Positions 1 to 7,389 of a DNA stretch of 8,242 bases are shown here, piece by piece. Position numbers and translations under genes: made by a program. The notes beneath the pieces are model-generated. The model searched no databases and was not told where the DNA came from. It saw only the letters and a list, made by a program, of their open reading frames with translations. Each line of letters opens with the position of its first letter. The stretch's first letter is position 1. Source of the DNA: JAFGSZ01 sp964492185 (lineage in GTDB: Bacteria > Bacteroidota > Bacteroidia > Bacteroidales > UBA10428); assembly GCA_964492185.1 (NCBI GenBank), contig CAZBJH010000139.1, positions 1 through 8,242 on the forward strand, in the 5' to 3' direction.

Positions 1-100
1 GCCGCGTTACGCTTGTCCGGAAATTACTCATTTACGAATAGTAAACTCCGCATTTTCGTACTGCGCAAGCCTTGCAAATGAAACTTTATGAACAGACACA
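1..100. repeat. Probable end of a dispersed repeat or insertion-like element
   Basis: This segment precedes the giant gene and holds no complete gene. It ends in TTATGAACAGACAC (86-99), which matches 13 of 14 bases of the reverse complement of 8107-8120 at the other end of the window. A frame on the plus strand is open from the window edge to a TGA at 79-81 (26 codons), with no recognisable protein family. A near-palindrome GCAAG-C-CTTGC lies at 65-75. I infer that this is the terminal part of a repeated element cut by the window edge, because the same terminal motif recurs here in inverted orientation. I saw no good -33/-7 promoter pair for the downstream gene. The repeat nature cannot be proven from one window. 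Confidence 0.4.
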
Positions 101-139
101 TGAAAGATGAAACATTTTGCCAGACTTAATTTTCAAATC

Positions 140-199
140 ATGATAAAGAAGATCACAACAGGGATTTTATTCCTTTTATTCAGTATAGCTGCTTTTTCG
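140..199 (+). other. Signal peptide of the giant surface protein
   Basis: From the ATG at 140 the protein begins MIKKITTG, followed by about 12 hydrophobic residues (ILFLLFSIAAF) and then SQPDT. The A-F-S pattern before Gln fits the -3/-1 rule for signal peptidase I. No lipobox cysteine is present, so this is not a lipoprotein. If translation began at 107 the signal would gain an 11-residue basic extension, which is less usual but possible. Confidence 0.85.
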
Positions 200-3100
200 C
201 AGCCAGACACAATAGCCGGTGCAACATATAATTTTATAACAGGTGAGCTTGTTATAAAGGGAAACTTGGACCCTCATGCCTATATTGATGCTTCAAAACT
301 CTCCATTCATGCCGGTTCGCGTACATGGGCCTTACAAACCACACCTAATGTAAATCCAACTTCACCAACCGAAGCAACATTAACGCTCGATAGTGAGGAC
401 AAGCTATACATTAATGCGATCTTAAACAACAACGGAAATATCTCGGCAGGTGGCTCCCCTTTTTTTCTGGATGCAGAAGCCGGTTGGAACGGATCTTCTG
501 CCGCTGAAGATACTGTCAACCCTGTTACGGTAAGCAATTATAATAAACCGGAAATTACAAACAGCACCTATGATGAAAACACGGGAGAACTAATAGTCGA
601 CGGCCACTATTTTGCAAAGATTGCCGGTATCCACAATAATGATGTTGTTGCCTCGCGATTCATAATTACCGGGAAAAACGGGGAAACACGCAGATTATTA
701 TCATCTCCGGACCGGGAAGTCGATAGTGAAAACCAGTTTACACTCTTTGTCACGGGATCCGACAAAACGGAGGTCGACCGCATAATCGATAAGGACGGAA
801 CCCGGGCTTCCGACGGAACAACTTATAATCTCGCCGCGGAAGATGACTGGAACAATATCCCCGATGTGGATGAATCAGACCCTGTAAATGAGATCACGGC
901 GAGCAATGCAAACTCTCCCCCAACAGCAATCGATCTTACACCACAGTCAGTAGATGAAAACGAACCGGCCGGCACAGTGGTGGGTGTATTCACCACAACT
1001 GACCCGGACGAAGACAACACCCATGTATATACCCTTGTTTCAGGTGAAACGGAATATTTTGATATTTCTGACGATGAACTGGTGACTACCGAAATCTTCG
1101 ATTTTGAAACCATATCCGAATACGGGATTATAGTACGAAGCACAGACCAGAGTGGCGGCTCAATGGAAGAATCTTTTACTATTACGGTAAATGATATAAA
1201 CGAACCCCCCATCATCAACAATATTATAATCCCTGTAAATGATACCATCGATGCAGAAATCACACCGACATATGATTTTGACGATCCGGATGGTGATACC
1301 GAAGGCGAACATGAATATCAGTGGTACCGGTCGGCTACCGGTACGCTACCCGGTACTGCCATTTCAGGGGCTATAGCAGCAAGCTATACAACTACCGATG
1401 AAGACGGGGGACAGTACATCCGGGTTGAGATCATTCCTTATGATGAACACGAGCTTGCTGGCGAACCCGAAACAAGCAACTGGTGCTATATTAATGCTAA
1501 ACCTGTTGCAGAAAACCCGGAGATTGACGGTATAGTGGCCGAGGGTCAAACCGTCAGCGCCATATTCGATTATTCGGATACGGAAAGTGACCCGGAGGGC
1601 GAGCATTCATATGCATGGTACCGGAATAATAATCCTTACGGCACAGGAACACTGCTGCCTGATACCCTCCCCAGCTATCAGATTATACCTGCCGATAAAA
1701 ACAACTATATACGTTTTACAATTACCCCGGTTGCAACCAGCGGATCAACACCCGGGGCGGAGGTAACAAGCGACTGGTACGGGCCTGTCAGCGAATTGCC
1801 CACAGCCACCATGAGCGGGTCGGACACCGTATGTGCCGGATCAGCGGCCGAAATTACTGTTGATCTTACCGGTACGTCGCCATGGTCCCTTACTTATACT
1901 GTCACTTATACTGACGGGATAACCGAAACAACAGATACCGTGATCAATGATTCCCCCTTTACCTTCGAGGTAACCGAACCCGGTGACTACGAACCCACTG
2001 AAGTATCAGATTCCATATATCTCAGTGGAACAGTATCAGGCAAAGCAATTATCCGCCACCACGAAGAACCCCGGATGACCTTCAGCGGGGGAGGCGAGAT
2101 ATGCAAGGATTCATATTCATCCGCCCCGCTGACTTTTACTTTCCAGGCCGGGGAGGCTCCCTGGACAGTAAATTATTTCCGTAACACACCAGTCAACGAT
2201 ACAACCATATATCCCACCGAATCACCATGGACCATAGAAGAAAGCCGCGACGGAACATATGAAATACTGAGTTTTTACGATGACAACGGATGCGAAGGGG
2301 ATACTTCAGAATTAGACCCGGTGGTTATCAGCTATGACCCGGAATCACCCGTAGCCACTATCTCGGGTACCGATACCATTTGTCCCGGTGATGAAGCTTC
2401 ACTGACCGTTGAATTTGAAGGCCCGGGGCCATGGGATATTACCTATACTATTGATGACCTTAACCCCACCCTTGTTGAAAATATTAGCGACAACCCATAT
2501 ACATTGCATGTTGACCAGCCGGGGACAGTGAAGCTCACCCATGTGGAAAATGAGTCATGCACGGGAATGACAAACGGGACCGCTGTTGTGGAATCATATT
2601 CCACCTCCTCAGCCGTGCTGTCGGGTGGTGAAACAATATGTGAATACACCACCACCGACCTTACAGTTGAGTTTACCGGCGAAGCGCCCTGGACATTCAG
2701 CTATGCACGGGATAATAAGGACACTGTTACCGTATCAGATATACAATCAAGCCCGTACGTTTTCCCTGTTTCTGAAGAAGGCACCTATACGCTGGTCAGC
2801 CTCGAAGACCCGAACTGCCCCGGGGCTGTCAGTGGTAGCGCTTATGTGGATACACTCAGCGCACCGGATGTGGAAATTTCAGGATTAAGTCATACCTATA
2901 GCATTGCAAGCCCGGCTGTACCTGTTCAATTTATACCCGAACCCGGGTATTATTATCCATCACCGCCTCATTGGGATTTTCCATCGCCACCTTTTATTTA
3001 CGATTTCAACGAGTCGGTCATGAAATTTTATCCCAACTTACAAAGTACCGGGATACATGAGTATGTCTATTCATACCAGGGAAATAACGAGTGTTTGGGT

Positions 3101-5689
3101 TATGATACGGCAACAGTTCATATTATCGAGCATAATGCAACGATCTATTACGCGGAAGACAGCACAAAAACAAATTTTTGTTTTAATGATGAACCTTTCC
3201 TGATCCATGGTTTTATCCTTGGTATTGAACAGGGCATATTTTCAATTGAAGGAGGTCTGGGATTGACCGACCATGGTGATAATACTGCGACCATAGACCC
3301 TTCGGTATTAGATGATAATACATACACTGTCAGGTTTGAAGATGTTACCAATCCCGCGATATATGTGGAAAAAGATTTCTCAATAGAGGTAGTTGACCCC
3401 ATCTCGTTTGCGGTACAGGAAGAGTTTTGCAATAATGACAATTCAATTCGGCTTAACGGAAATTCCGAACAGGGGATCTTTCATGGAGATGCCGTGACCG
3501 GCAATTATGCAAGCGGGTATTATTTCAACCCGCCAATGGCAGACCCCGGTATGGATACCATCTTTTACTCATTAACTTCAGCCGGCGGGTGTAAGCGTGA
3601 AATATTCGAAGTGGTGGAAATTAAAGATGCACCCTCTCCGGACTTTGCCGTGGATGATGTGTGTATACACCTGGGAAACAATGATTCAGTGCAGTTTGTT
3701 AATCAAACACCAAATAATGACAGTATAACGGCATGGTCATGGGATTTTGACGATATCGGCAGCGGGGCGGCCAACTACAGTTCGAAAAAAGATCCAAAGC
3801 ACCTGTACACAAACGCCTCGAGGCGGGTTGTTGAACTTGCCGCCAGCCATGTAAACGGCTGCTCTGCCAGTATTGAGAAGATCATTGATTTCGGTGATAA
3901 ACCTGTCGCAAACTTCACATGGAATAATGAATGTTTCTATGATGGTATTGAAGTAAATTTTACCAATACATCAACCAGCAACACACCTATCGAATCATAT
4001 TTATGGAGAAAATATTCGGGTAATAATTATAACTCGGTCAGGACCGAAAACGCGGTATTTGATTTCAATGAGCTGGATCAGTACGACATTGAACTTATTA
4101 TTAATACGCAATACGGTTGTGCCGATACAATAAAAAAATCAATTACCCTGCGGCCGGTAATCACCATAAGTGATGATCCCTATTACGAGAATTTTGAGTC
4201 GGGCAGGAAGGGCTGGATCAGTGAATCAATTAATTTGCACCAGGCAAATACATGGACCTTAGACGAACCGGCCGGTGAGATATTCAACGGGGCAGCCTCG
4301 GGCACAAAAGCATGGTACACGGATCTTTCATCCGGAACAGAAAAAGAACAATCGGCAATTACCAGCCCCTGTTTTAATTTTGAAGACGCGCGAAGGCCAA
4401 TGATCAAATTAAACCTTTGGAGAGTTTTTGACCAGATGAGGGATGGTGCGGTGTTACAGTATTCTGTTGATCACGGGGCAACATGGGTGAACGTGGGTTC
4501 TCTTGCAGACGGTATCAACTGGTACAATGAATTCCAGATCACAGGACTGCCCGGCGGACAGTCGATAGGTTGGTCGAACATACGCGATAATAACTGGAAG
4601 GAATCCCGTCATAAACTTGACGTTTTAAGGGGAAAGAACAATGTCCGTTTAAGAATAGCCTATGGTTCGGATGGCACCGGTATCATTAATGAAGGTATTG
4701 CTTTTGATGATATCTGGATTGGCGAACGCGAAAAGATGGTCCTTCTTGAACATTTCACCAGTACAGAGAATAATAACAGTAAGCAAGCGGATAGTATTGT
4801 CAACCACACGGTAAACAGTAACCCGCGTGACGCTGTAGATGTTCATTACCACACATCACTTTCAGGAAGTGATCCTTTTTATGCCCATAACCCGGTAGAT
4901 CCGAATGCACGATTATTATATTACGGATTGTCCTCAATACCCTATGCGTTGCTTGACGGGGGAACCGGCAATGATACACGTTTCGATTTTGAATACAATA
5001 TCCCGGACTCGCTGGACATTAACCTCGCATCATTGCAGGATGCAAAATTCAGACTTGATATCGGGACTGAAATATCAGGAAATGCAATATCGGTGTCGGC
5101 AACGATAACTGCACTTCAGACACTGAACAACCGTGAAATAAGTCTGCATCTTGCTGTTGTTGAAAGAAATATTCAACCCGAAGAAAATGGCGCAACATAC
5201 GAAAGCGTGCTTAAAGCTTTGTTACCCAGTGCTGCAGGCTCAAACTATTTCAGGAACTGGTCACCGGGTGACAAAGAAACCGTCAATTACAACTGGCCAT
5301 TTTCCAATGTTTATGATCCTGATGAGATCAGGGTTGTGGGATTTATCCAGGATGATGCAACCAAAGAAGTTTACCAGGCTGCAATAGATAAAAATGATCT
5401 TATATCTGCAATTAATCTAACTGTTCCATTTGATACGGAATTAAACTACATTATTTATCCTAATCCCTTCAAACATAATTTTAATATACTGCTTCATAAC
5501 GTACTGAATAAACCGGTTATTATTGAATTATATAATACAACCGGTCAAAGTGTATATCAAAAGAAACAACCGGTAACAGGTAATTTCATTAATATTCATC
5601 CGGAAAATCTCAGGAACGGTATCTATTACCTCAGGATACTCCATAAAAATAAAGTCATTTGCAGCGAAAAAGTGATCCTGTCGGAATGA
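140..5689 (+). CDS. Giant multidomain secreted/surface protein with T9SS type A sorting domain (cadherin, PKD, Omp28-like)
   Basis: This is a secreted, probably surface-attached adhesin-like protein of about 1,850 residues. Residue numbers here count from an in-frame ATG at 107. I prefer the ATG at 140 (residue 12) because it gives a compact signal peptide (MIKKITTG, then a hydrophobic core, cleavage near AFS-Q at 31/32) and has an AT-rich leader. Domains in order: two adhesin-type modules (about 37-145 and 152-266); a cadherin-like domain (272-367) with calcium-type motifs DENE, DPDED and DINEPP; two Ig-like modules with a D-x-EGEH-x-Y-x-WYR core (386-460, 485-558); four tandem modules with paired cysteines (565-916); poorly assignable beta-rich sequence (917-1170); two PKD-like domains (1175-1262, 1265-1350; the first has the WSWDFDD core); a jelly-roll/MAM-like domain (1357-1540); an Omp28-like, thioredoxin-related domain lacking cysteines (1543-1765); and a T9SS type A tail (1781-1860). 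The protein should pass the inner membrane by Sec and the outer membrane by the type IX system. Its ligand is unknown. It has no operon partner: the next gene converges on it. Confidence 0.93.
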   Translation: MIKKITTGILFLLFSIAAFSQPDTIAGATYNFITGELVIKGNLDPHAYIDASKLSIHAGSRTWALQTTPNVNPTSPTEATLTLDSEDKLYINAILNNNGNISAGGSPFFLDAEAGWNGSSAAEDTVNPVTVSNYNKPEITNSTYDENTGELIVDGHYFAKIAGIHNNDVVASRFIITGKNGETRRLLSSPDREVDSENQFTLFVTGSDKTEVDRIIDKDGTRASDGTTYNLAAEDDWNNIPDVDESDPVNEITASNANSPPTAIDLTPQSVDENEPAGTVVGVFTTTDPDEDNTHVYTLVSGETEYFDISDDELVTTEIFDFETISEYGIIVRSTDQSGGSMEESFTITVNDINEPPIINNIIIPVNDTIDAEITPTYDFDDPDGDTEGEHEYQWYRSATGTLPGTAISGAIAASYTTTDEDGGQYIRVEIIPYDEHELAGEPETSNWCYINAKPVAENPEIDGIVAEGQTVSAIFDYSDTESDPEGEHSYAWYRNNNPYGTGTLLPDTLPSYQIIPADKNNYIRFTITPVATSGSTPGAEVTSDWYGPVSELPTATMSGSDTVCAGSAAEITVDLTGTSPWSLTYTVTYTDGITETTDTVINDSPFTFEVTEPGDYEPTEVSDSIYLSGTVSGKAIIRHHEEPRMTFSGGGEICKDSYSSAPLTFTFQAGEAPWTVNYFRNTPVNDTTIYPTESPWTIEESRDGTYEILSFYDDNGCEGDTSELDPVVISYDPESPVATISGTDTICPGDEASLTVEFEGPGPWDITYTIDDLNPTLVENISDNPYTLHVDQPGTVKLTHVENESCTGMTNGTAVVESYSTSSAVLSGGETICEYTTTDLTVEFTGEAPWTFSYARDNKDTVTVSDIQSSPYVFPVSEEGTYTLVSLEDPNCPGAVSGSAYVDTLSAPDVEISGLSHTYSIASPAVPVQFIPEPGYYYPSPPHWDFPSPPFIYDFNESVMKFYPNLQSTGIHEYVYSYQGNNECLGYDTATVHIIEHNATIYYAEDSTKTNFCFNDEPFLIHGFILGIEQGIFSIEGGLGLTDHGDNTATIDPSVLDDNTYTVRFEDVTNPAIYVEKDFSIEVVDPISFAVQEEFCNNDNSIRLNGNSEQGIFHGDAVTGNYASGYYFNPPMADPGMDTIFYSLTSAGGCKREIFEVVEIKDAPSPDFAVDDVCIHLGNNDSVQFVNQTPNNDSITAWSWDFDDIGSGAANYSSKKDPKHLYTNASRRVVELAASHVNGCSASIEKIIDFGDKPVANFTWNNECFYDGIEVNFTNTSTSNTPIESYLWRKYSGNNYNSVRTENAVFDFNELDQYDIELIINTQYGCADTIKKSITLRPVITISDDPYYENFESGRKGWISESINLHQANTWTLDEPAGEIFNGAASGTKAWYTDLSSGTEKEQSAITSPCFNFEDARRPMIKLNLWRVFDQMRDGAVLQYSVDHGATWVNVGSLADGINWYNEFQITGLPGGQSIGWSNIRDNNWKESRHKLDVLRGKNNVRLRIAYGSDGTGIINEGIAFDDIWIGEREKMVLLEHFTSTENNNSKQADSIVNHTVNSNPRDAVDVHYHTSLSGSDPFYAHNPVDPNARLLYYGLSSIPYALLDGGTGNDTRFDFEYNIPDSLDINLASLQDAKFRLDIGTEISGNAISVSATITALQTLNNREISLHLAVVERNIQPEENGATYESVLKALLPSAAGSNYFRNWSPGDKETVNYNWPFSNVYDPDEIRVVGFIQDDATKEVYQAAIDKNDLISAINLTVPFDTELNYIIYPNPFKHNFNILLHNVLNKPVIIELYNTTGQSVYQKKQPVTGNFINIHPENLRNGIYYLRILHKNKVICSEKVILSE
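215..904 (+). repeat. Two tandem adhesin-type protein modules (within the giant gene)
   Basis: The first module (residues about 37-145) starts GATYNFITGELVIKG and ends with FFLDAEAGWNGS...VTVSN. The second (about 152-266) starts NSTYDENTGELIVDG and ends GTTYNLAAEDDWN...ITASN. Both follow the order Y-x(4)-TGEL-x-V-x-G, then a linker (DASKLSIHAG or VVASRFIITG), then a D-K/N-x-G stretch, then a closing A-x-x-W. I recall this layout as a repeat in large bacterial surface proteins. The second copy is the more canonical one. DNA identity between the copies is low, so the duplication is old. Confidence 0.6.
1262..1780 (+). repeat. Two Ig-like protein modules with EGEH-Y-WYR core (within the giant gene)
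   Basis: Residues about 386-460 and 485-558 share the order YD/DY - D-P/S-D - EGEH - x-Y-x-WYR, then SY-x(4)-D-x(3)-YIR, and end in TSNW or TSDW. These are Ig-like or fibronectin-like modules common in large secreted bacterial proteins and probably act as spacers. The two copies are clearly related at protein level and diverged at DNA level. Confidence 0.6.
1799..2854 (+). repeat. Four tandem modules of about 85 residues with paired cysteines (within the giant gene)
   Basis: Residues about 565-648, 657-743, 748-830 and 834-916 each start with a short strand such as ATMSGSDTVC, TFSGGGEIC, ATISGTDTIC or AVLSGGETIC. Each then has a G-x-x-PW core (TSPW, EAPW, GPW, EAPW), a second SP or NP turn (DSPFTF, ESPWTI, DNPYTL, SSPYVF), and a G-x-Y or G-x-V strand. 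In copies 2-4 a late cysteine follows (NGC, ESC, PNC). Copy 1 has SDSIYLSG there and lacks it. The pairing suggests one intradomain disulfide per module. I infer an Ig-like fold acting as a stalk. Confidence 0.7.
5447..5686 (+). other. T9SS type A C-terminal sorting domain of the giant protein
   Basis: Residues 1781-1860 read YPNPF near the start, then IIELYNTTGQSVYQKK, then NLRNGIYYLRIL, and end KVILSE. This is the usual order of the type A sorting domain (YPNP, V/I-x-Y-x-x-x-G, L-x-x-G-x-Y-x-x-x). It directs export through the type IX secretion system, after which the domain is normally removed and the protein is attached to the surface or released. It shows that the host has a T9SS and so belongs to Bacteroidetes or close kin. 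Confidence 0.93.
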
Positions 5690-5713
5690 TAGTTAAAAAA
5701 AATAAAGACACCA

Positions 5714-6922
5714 TCATTTCTTAACAAGATGACCGGCAAATTCTTCACCAAAACCGATCAGTTGAGTTTCTTTGTCATGATGAGGATAGAACCTTGATGA
5801 AAAACCGGGTTGTACGACATTGAGCTTAAGTAACTTAAGCTGGTTTTCTATCAGCCCGACCGCTTCACCGCTCCAGCCATACGAACCAAATGATGCAGCT
5901 TTTTTACCTTTATCGCGAATGGGATTTATTATTGAGAACATCCGGTAAACAGGTAATAGGGTGTTCTGGTTGATTGTCGGTGATCCGATAATTATGGCAT
6001 TGCTTTTAACAATAAGCTCTTCAAGATCACCCAGCAATATATTCTCAATATCTATTACATTCACCTTATAATCAACAACTCTTTTAATACCTTCGGCAAT
6101 CTTTTCAGCCATTAGTTTTGTATAACCATATGCCGAAACATAGGTTATAAGGATAGCATTATCCTGACATTTGGCATCAGCAAGATACTGTTGAGTGTAT
6201 CCGCGGGTCAAATCCAGCTTTTCTTTCCAGGTGCTTCTGAGGACAGGGCCATGGCCGGGGCAGATCATCCTGATGGGAAGGTTTTCTATCTTTTCAATGG
6301 CTTTTTCCATAAACTTACTGAAAGGGCGAAGGATCACATCAAAATAATATTTAAAAGCTTCCGAATAATCATCCACCTCATCATCGAACATTTTTTCATC
6401 ACAAAAATGTGCGCCAAATGAATCACAGGTAAACAGTAAACCTTCTTCTTCAAGATAAGTATATATCGTGTCCGGCCAGTGCAGATTTGGCGCACTGATA
6501 AACCTTAATTTCTTATTACCCAGGTCAAGCTCATCACCATCCTTTACAAATTCATGATTGAAAAGCTTACCCAACATTTCGTTCAGGTAATTGATCGCCT
6601 GACGGCTGCCATAAACCACCGCGTTGGGGACAAGTTCAAGCAGATCGCCAAGACACCCGGAATGATCGGGTTCCGTATGATTAAGAATAATATAGTCTAT
6701 CTTTGAAGGATCCGTGACCTGCTTTATCTTGTTCAGATAGTCTTCTTTAAAGCCTGCTTTGGCTGTATCGATTATTGTCTTTTTTTCAGCATTGATGAAA
6801 TACGAATTGTAGGTCGTTCCGAACCGCGTTTCCATCACAATGTCAAAAGTAACAATGTCTTCATCGAGGATACCAATCCAGCTTACATCTTTGGTGATCT
6901 CCAGTATTTTTGAGTTATCCAT
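5714..6922 (-). CDS. fprA: Flavodiiron protein (A-type flavoprotein; oxygen or nitric oxide reductase)
   Basis: This is a cytoplasmic flavodiiron protein of 402 residues, the usual length for the minimal two-domain form. These enzymes reduce O2 to water and/or NO to N2O with electrons usually brought by rubredoxin, and so protect anaerobes from oxygen or nitrosative stress. The N-terminal metallo-beta-lactamase-like domain (about 1-250) has every expected iron ligand: H82, E84, D86 and H87 in NHTEPDHSG, H148 in NLHWPD, D167 in FTCDSFG, and H224 in CPGHGP. The C-terminal flavodoxin domain (about 255-400) shows FMN loops SAYGYT (263-268), GSPTINQNT (313-321) and GSYGWSGEA (346-354). There is no C-terminal rubredoxin or flavin reductase extension, and no rubredoxin gene in view, so the electron donor is encoded elsewhere. 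It converges with the giant gene 24 bases away. Whether O2 or NO is the main substrate cannot be told from these motifs. Confidence 0.95.
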   Translation of the reverse strand: MDNSKILEITKDVSWIGILDEDIVTFDIVMETRFGTTYNSYFINAEKKTIIDTAKAGFKEDYLNKIKQVTDPSKIDYIILNHTEPDHSGCLGDLLELVPNAVVYGSRQAINYLNEMLGKLFNHEFVKDGDELDLGNKKLRFISAPNLHWPDTIYTYLEEEGLLFTCDSFGAHFCDEKMFDDEVDDYSEAFKYYFDVILRPFSKFMEKAIEKIENLPIRMICPGHGPVLRSTWKEKLDLTRGYTQQYLADAKCQDNAILITYVSAYGYTKLMAEKIAEGIKRVVDYKVNVIDIENILLGDLEELIVKSNAIIIGSPTINQNTLLPVYRMFSIINPIRDKGKKAASFGSYGWSGEAVGLIENQLKLLKLNVVQPGFSSRFYPHHDKETQLIGFGEEFAGHLVKK

Positions 6923-6952
6923 TACTTGTTGCTGTTTAATTTATATAATTCA

Positions 6953-6982
6953 TAAAATTATAAACTTCGGTTAAATCACCAA
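6953..6982 (-). promoter_or_regulatory. Putative Bacteroidetes-type promoter for the flavodiiron gene
   Basis: On the minus strand TTG (complement of 6980-6982) is followed after 19 bases by TAATTTTA (complement of 6953-6960). This resembles the Bacteroides consensus of a TTTG box near -33 and TAnnTTTG near -7, with seven of the eight -7 box positions satisfied counting the two free ones. Transcription would start near 6945, giving a leader of about 23 bases before the ATG. The region is AT-rich, so a chance match is possible. Confidence 0.35.
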
Positions 6983-7007
6983 CTATAAGCAGTATCAAAT
7001 TTTTATC

Positions 7008-7037
7008 AAAAAAAAAAGCTCCCCGGGGGGGAGCTTT
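7008..7037 (-). terminator. Rho-independent terminator of the small secreted protein gene
   Basis: A perfect 10-base stem, AAAGCTCCCC (7015-7024) with GGGGAGCTTT (7028-7037), closes a 3-base loop. Read on the minus strand it is followed by a run of ten T (complement of 7008-7017), part of which also pairs in the stem. It begins 10 bases after the stop codon of the gene at 7047-7289, so it should end that transcript and insulate the flavodiiron gene downstream. On the plus strand the stem lacks a good T tract, so it is directional. Confidence 0.93.
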
Positions 7038-7046
7038 AAGATTTAA

Positions 7047-7289
7047 TTATTCTTTTTCCTTTTTCTTATCGCGGGGCTTTTCACAATCTGACTTATCTTC
7101 CTTAGCTTTGTCGCATTCTTTTTTGTCAGCCTCACACTTGTCATCTTTCTTCTTTTCAGTATCGTCACCTTTCGGTTCTTCGTCAACAACTGAAATTTCG
7201 GAATTGTTCGTTGTTATTGTTGCTGATACCGGAGTAGCAAAAAAACCTACAAAGGCTACAAACGATAATAATACGATTAATTTCTTCAT
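7047..7289 (-). CDS. Small secreted, highly charged lysine/aspartate/glutamate-rich protein
   Basis: This encodes 80 residues. The start MKKLIVLLSF, a hydrophobic stretch to about residue 20, and VSA-T at 23/24 make a clear signal peptidase I signal. There is no lipobox. The mature part of about 57 residues has 15 Lys, 1 Arg, 10 Asp and 10 Glu, so it is very hydrophilic and close to neutral overall. It has three cysteines (52, 59, 69), an odd number that leaves one free or allows a dimer. It is probably periplasmic or released and likely disordered. I recognise no family. Reality of the gene is supported by the signal peptide, an AGGA sequence just before the ATG, and the strong terminator 10 bases after the stop. 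The opposite frame at 7108-7311 is a shadow. A role in metal binding or envelope stress would be a guess. Confidence 0.8.
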   Translation of the reverse strand: MKKLIVLLSFVAFVGFFATPVSATITTNNSEISVVDEEPKGDDTEKKKDDKCEADKKECDKAKEDKSDCEKPRDKKKEKE

Positions 7290-7309
7290 ATCCTGTTTAT
7301 TTTTTGGTT

Positions 7310-7339
7310 AAACATTACAATGACGAAGATACAGTCAAA
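7310..7339 (-). promoter_or_regulatory. Putative Bacteroidetes-type promoter for the small secreted protein
   Basis: On the minus strand TTTG (complement of 7336-7339) is followed after 18 bases by TAATGTTT (complement of 7310-7317), an imperfect match to TAnnTTTG. A start near 7303 would leave a leader of about 13 bases. The 100-base gap to psd upstream contains no hairpin terminator that I can see, so read-through from psd is also possible. Confidence 0.3.
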
Positions 7340-7389
7340 GAATGTAAGATACTGTTAATGAAATGTTAAAACTATTAAAAAATGATTGT

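Noticed and set aside
107..139. Upstream ATG at 107 as the start of the giant gene
   Set aside because: It is in frame but would add 11 residues before a standard signal peptide. The ATG at 140 gives a better signal. It remains possible.
823..1263. Minus-strand open frame of 146 codons inside the giant gene
   Set aside because: It lies antisense to a clear cadherin-bearing coding region; the product is low-complexity Ser/Val with no domain. Other antisense frames at 307-537, 1364-1606, 2443-2655, 3148-3441, 4183-4407 and 4649-4852 are rejected for the same reason.
1325..1354. TACCGGT repeated three times with an 11-base period
   Set aside because: Two exact copies and one with an added C, within coding sequence for WYRSATGTLPG. 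It is too short and not matched elsewhere, so probably chance.
5685..5718. Possible bidirectional terminator between the giant gene and the flavodiiron gene
   Set aside because: AATGAT and ATCATT could pair, but the stem is only 6 bases with a loop of more than 20. The A/T tract lies in the loop, so it is not a convincing terminator.
6191..6421. Plus-strand open frame opposite the flavodiiron gene
   Set aside because: It overlaps conserved iron-ligand regions of the flavodiiron protein on the other strand.
7108..7311. Plus-strand open frame opposite the small secreted protein
   Set aside because: Its Ser/Phe-rich product is the complement of Lys/Asp/Glu codons. The minus frame has the signal peptide and terminator.
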